From Paraburkholderia sp. BL10I2N1 (lineage in GTDB: Bacteria; Pseudomonadota; Gammaproteobacteria; Burkholderiales; Burkholderiaceae), in contig NZ_SNWA01000002.1 in the NCBI RefSeq assembly GCF_004361815.1, forward strand, positions 3,224,001 to 3,288,000: a DNA stretch of 64,000 bases. Reading direction: 5' to 3'. Positions 63,224-64,000 of the stretch are shown piece by piece. Position 1 is the first letter of the stretch; the number at the start of each line of letters is the position of its first letter. The translations under genes were made by a program, and so were the position numbers. Below the pieces are notes generated by a model. That model was not told the origin of the DNA, ran no database searches, and worked only from the letters and a program-made list of their open reading frames with translations.

Positions 63224-64000
63224 TCAGGTGACGGGGGTTCTTGTGTCCGCGTCGGTGCTGTACGAATTTGGCATAACTGCGAGATGTGAAGTGGAGGCGC
63301 GTCTCCGGTGGACTGCGTTGGCCTGAGGTTTCAAGTAGTTTTCAAAAAGACTCCCAGCCCATTCGACAAACGCGCGTACTTTTGATGACAAGTGCCGGTT
63401 CGCGGGATATATCGCTGAAACTGGGATTGGTCGCGGTCGGTGATGGCAGATCAGCTCCAGCAGTTCGCCGCTTCGCAAGTGCTCTCTAACCATGAAAGCG
63501 GGGACTTGGATAAGCCCCATTCCGTCAAGGCCGCATCTGATGTACGCATCAACGTCGGTGACCGCAACGGTTCCTGGTATGCGGATTTGAGCAGCATGGC
63601 CATTACGAACGAAGTTGAAGTCAAGGTTTCTTCCGGATCCGGAAAGCAGGTGAACGGCAAAGTGCCGTGGAAGATCGTCGATTTCGAAAGGACAGCCATG
63701 CCGTTGTACGTACCGCGGGCTAGCCGAGGTTACCATTTCCATGTGTCCGAACTGCCTGGCTATCAGACTGGAGTCCTCCAACAGCCCTACGCGGATTGCG
63801 CAGTCTACGCCTTCTTGAACAAGGTCGACACGTCTGTCGCTGAAGCCGATTCTAAGGTCCACTTGGGGATACATGCTACAAAATTCATGGATCCGCGGCA
63901 CGATGACGGTTCTGCCAATAGCCGGCGGCAGGTTGATTCTCAGGGTGCCGTGAATCCCGCTCGCGCCACTGGTTAGCGAGTATTCGGTTTCCTCCAGTTC
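63224..64000 (-). CDS. LysR-family transcriptional regulator, 5' end outside window
   Basis: The frame is open to base 64000, so the N-terminal HTH is missing. Visible is the substrate-binding domain: GIHGTLRINLPPAIGRTVI, then YPQVDLRIGFSDRRVDLVQE, VDCAIRVGLLEDSSLIAR and CGLDGMGLIQVPAFMVREHL, typical of the LTTR LYS-type effector domain (LysR, quorum/aromatic subgroup). It converges with the Tat amidase and may regulate an adjoining operon beyond the window. Confidence 0.88.
   Translation of the reverse strand, partial: ELEETEYSLTSGASGIHGTLRINLPPAIGRTVIVPRIHEFCSMYPQVDLRIGFSDRRVDLVQEGVDCAIRVGLLEDSSLIARQFGHMEMVTSASPRYVQRHGCPFEIDDLPRHFAVHLLSGSGRNLDFNFVRNGHAAQIRIPGTVAVTDVDAYIRCGLDGMGLIQVPAFMVREHLRSGELLELICHHRPRPIPVSAIYPANRHLSSKVRAFVEWAGSLFENYLKPQANAVHRRRASTSHLAVMPNSYSTDADTRTPVT

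Overview
The window looks like high-GC DNA of a Burkholderia sensu lato member (Burkholderia, Paraburkholderia or Caballeronia). This is inferred from gene content: a compact valine-catabolism operon, a nickel-type PadR regulator beside a siderophore-interacting protein, KfrA-like DNA-binding proteins beside tyrosine recombinases, and IS3, IS66, IS110 and IS701 elements typical of Burkholderia replicons. Plasmid-style genes (KfrA-like, HU) mixed with catabolic genes suggest a chromid, megaplasmid or large genomic island. No rRNA, tRNA or CRISPR array was seen.

Layout. 1-7150 is a valine/isobutyryl-CoA degradation operon (acyl-CoA dehydrogenase, AMP-forming acyl-CoA ligase, mmsA, mmsB, enoyl-CoA hydratase, 3-hydroxyisobutyryl-CoA hydrolase). 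7246-8881 is a metal/iron pair (siderophore-interacting reductase and His-rich PadR regulator) with a perfect palindromic operator. 9640-16716 is a defence island: a 1230-residue SIR2 protein of Dsr1 type; a small diadenylate-cyclase-like protein overlapping a frameshifted two-TM beta-barrel (Cap15/S-2TM-beta) effector; and a short CBASS made of a patatin phospholipase (CapV) and a CD-NTase. 16728-21973 is a large tyrosine-recombinase gene broken at its HxxR motif by a complete RIT element (three overlapping recombinases between 30-bp inverted repeats).

22802-27547 carries a membrane/zinc-ribbon/winged-helix protein, an Mrr-type nuclease and a repeat-rich membrane SH3 protein. 27825-32228 holds an NRAMP-like transporter, a methyltransferase, a FAD oxidoreductase and a TetR regulator. 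32902-36330 holds a second tyrosine recombinase coupled to a KfrA-like protein, plus an XRE regulator. 36572-39600 is a run of small accessory genes including a metallophosphoesterase and a zinc-finger/ParS-antitoxin fusion. 39982-46203 contains an IS3-type element and an IS66 element that has split a HEPN gene belonging to a ParA-HEPN operon; the 8-bp target duplication is intact, so the ancestral 199-codon gene can be rebuilt exactly. 46599-53732 contains HU, IS110, an orphan ParE toxin and an unusual winged-helix protein that may be mobile. 54232-63007 contains two paralogous amidases (one cytoplasmic in a TetR-controlled operon, one with a Tat signal), an IS701 element with CTAG target duplications, a 206-bp IS3 relic, an Old Yellow Enzyme and a response regulator. 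A LysR gene runs off the right edge.

How it works together: the left end is core metabolism. From about 9 kb onward the DNA is accessory, with anti-phage modules interleaved with recombinases and IS elements, several of them broken by insertion. The most interesting points are the diadenylate-cyclase-like protein paired with a 2TM-beta effector beside a separate CBASS, the ParA-HEPN operon inactivated by IS66, the recombinase-in-recombinase insertion, and a shared GATAA-N6-TTATC operator in front of both large recombinase loci.
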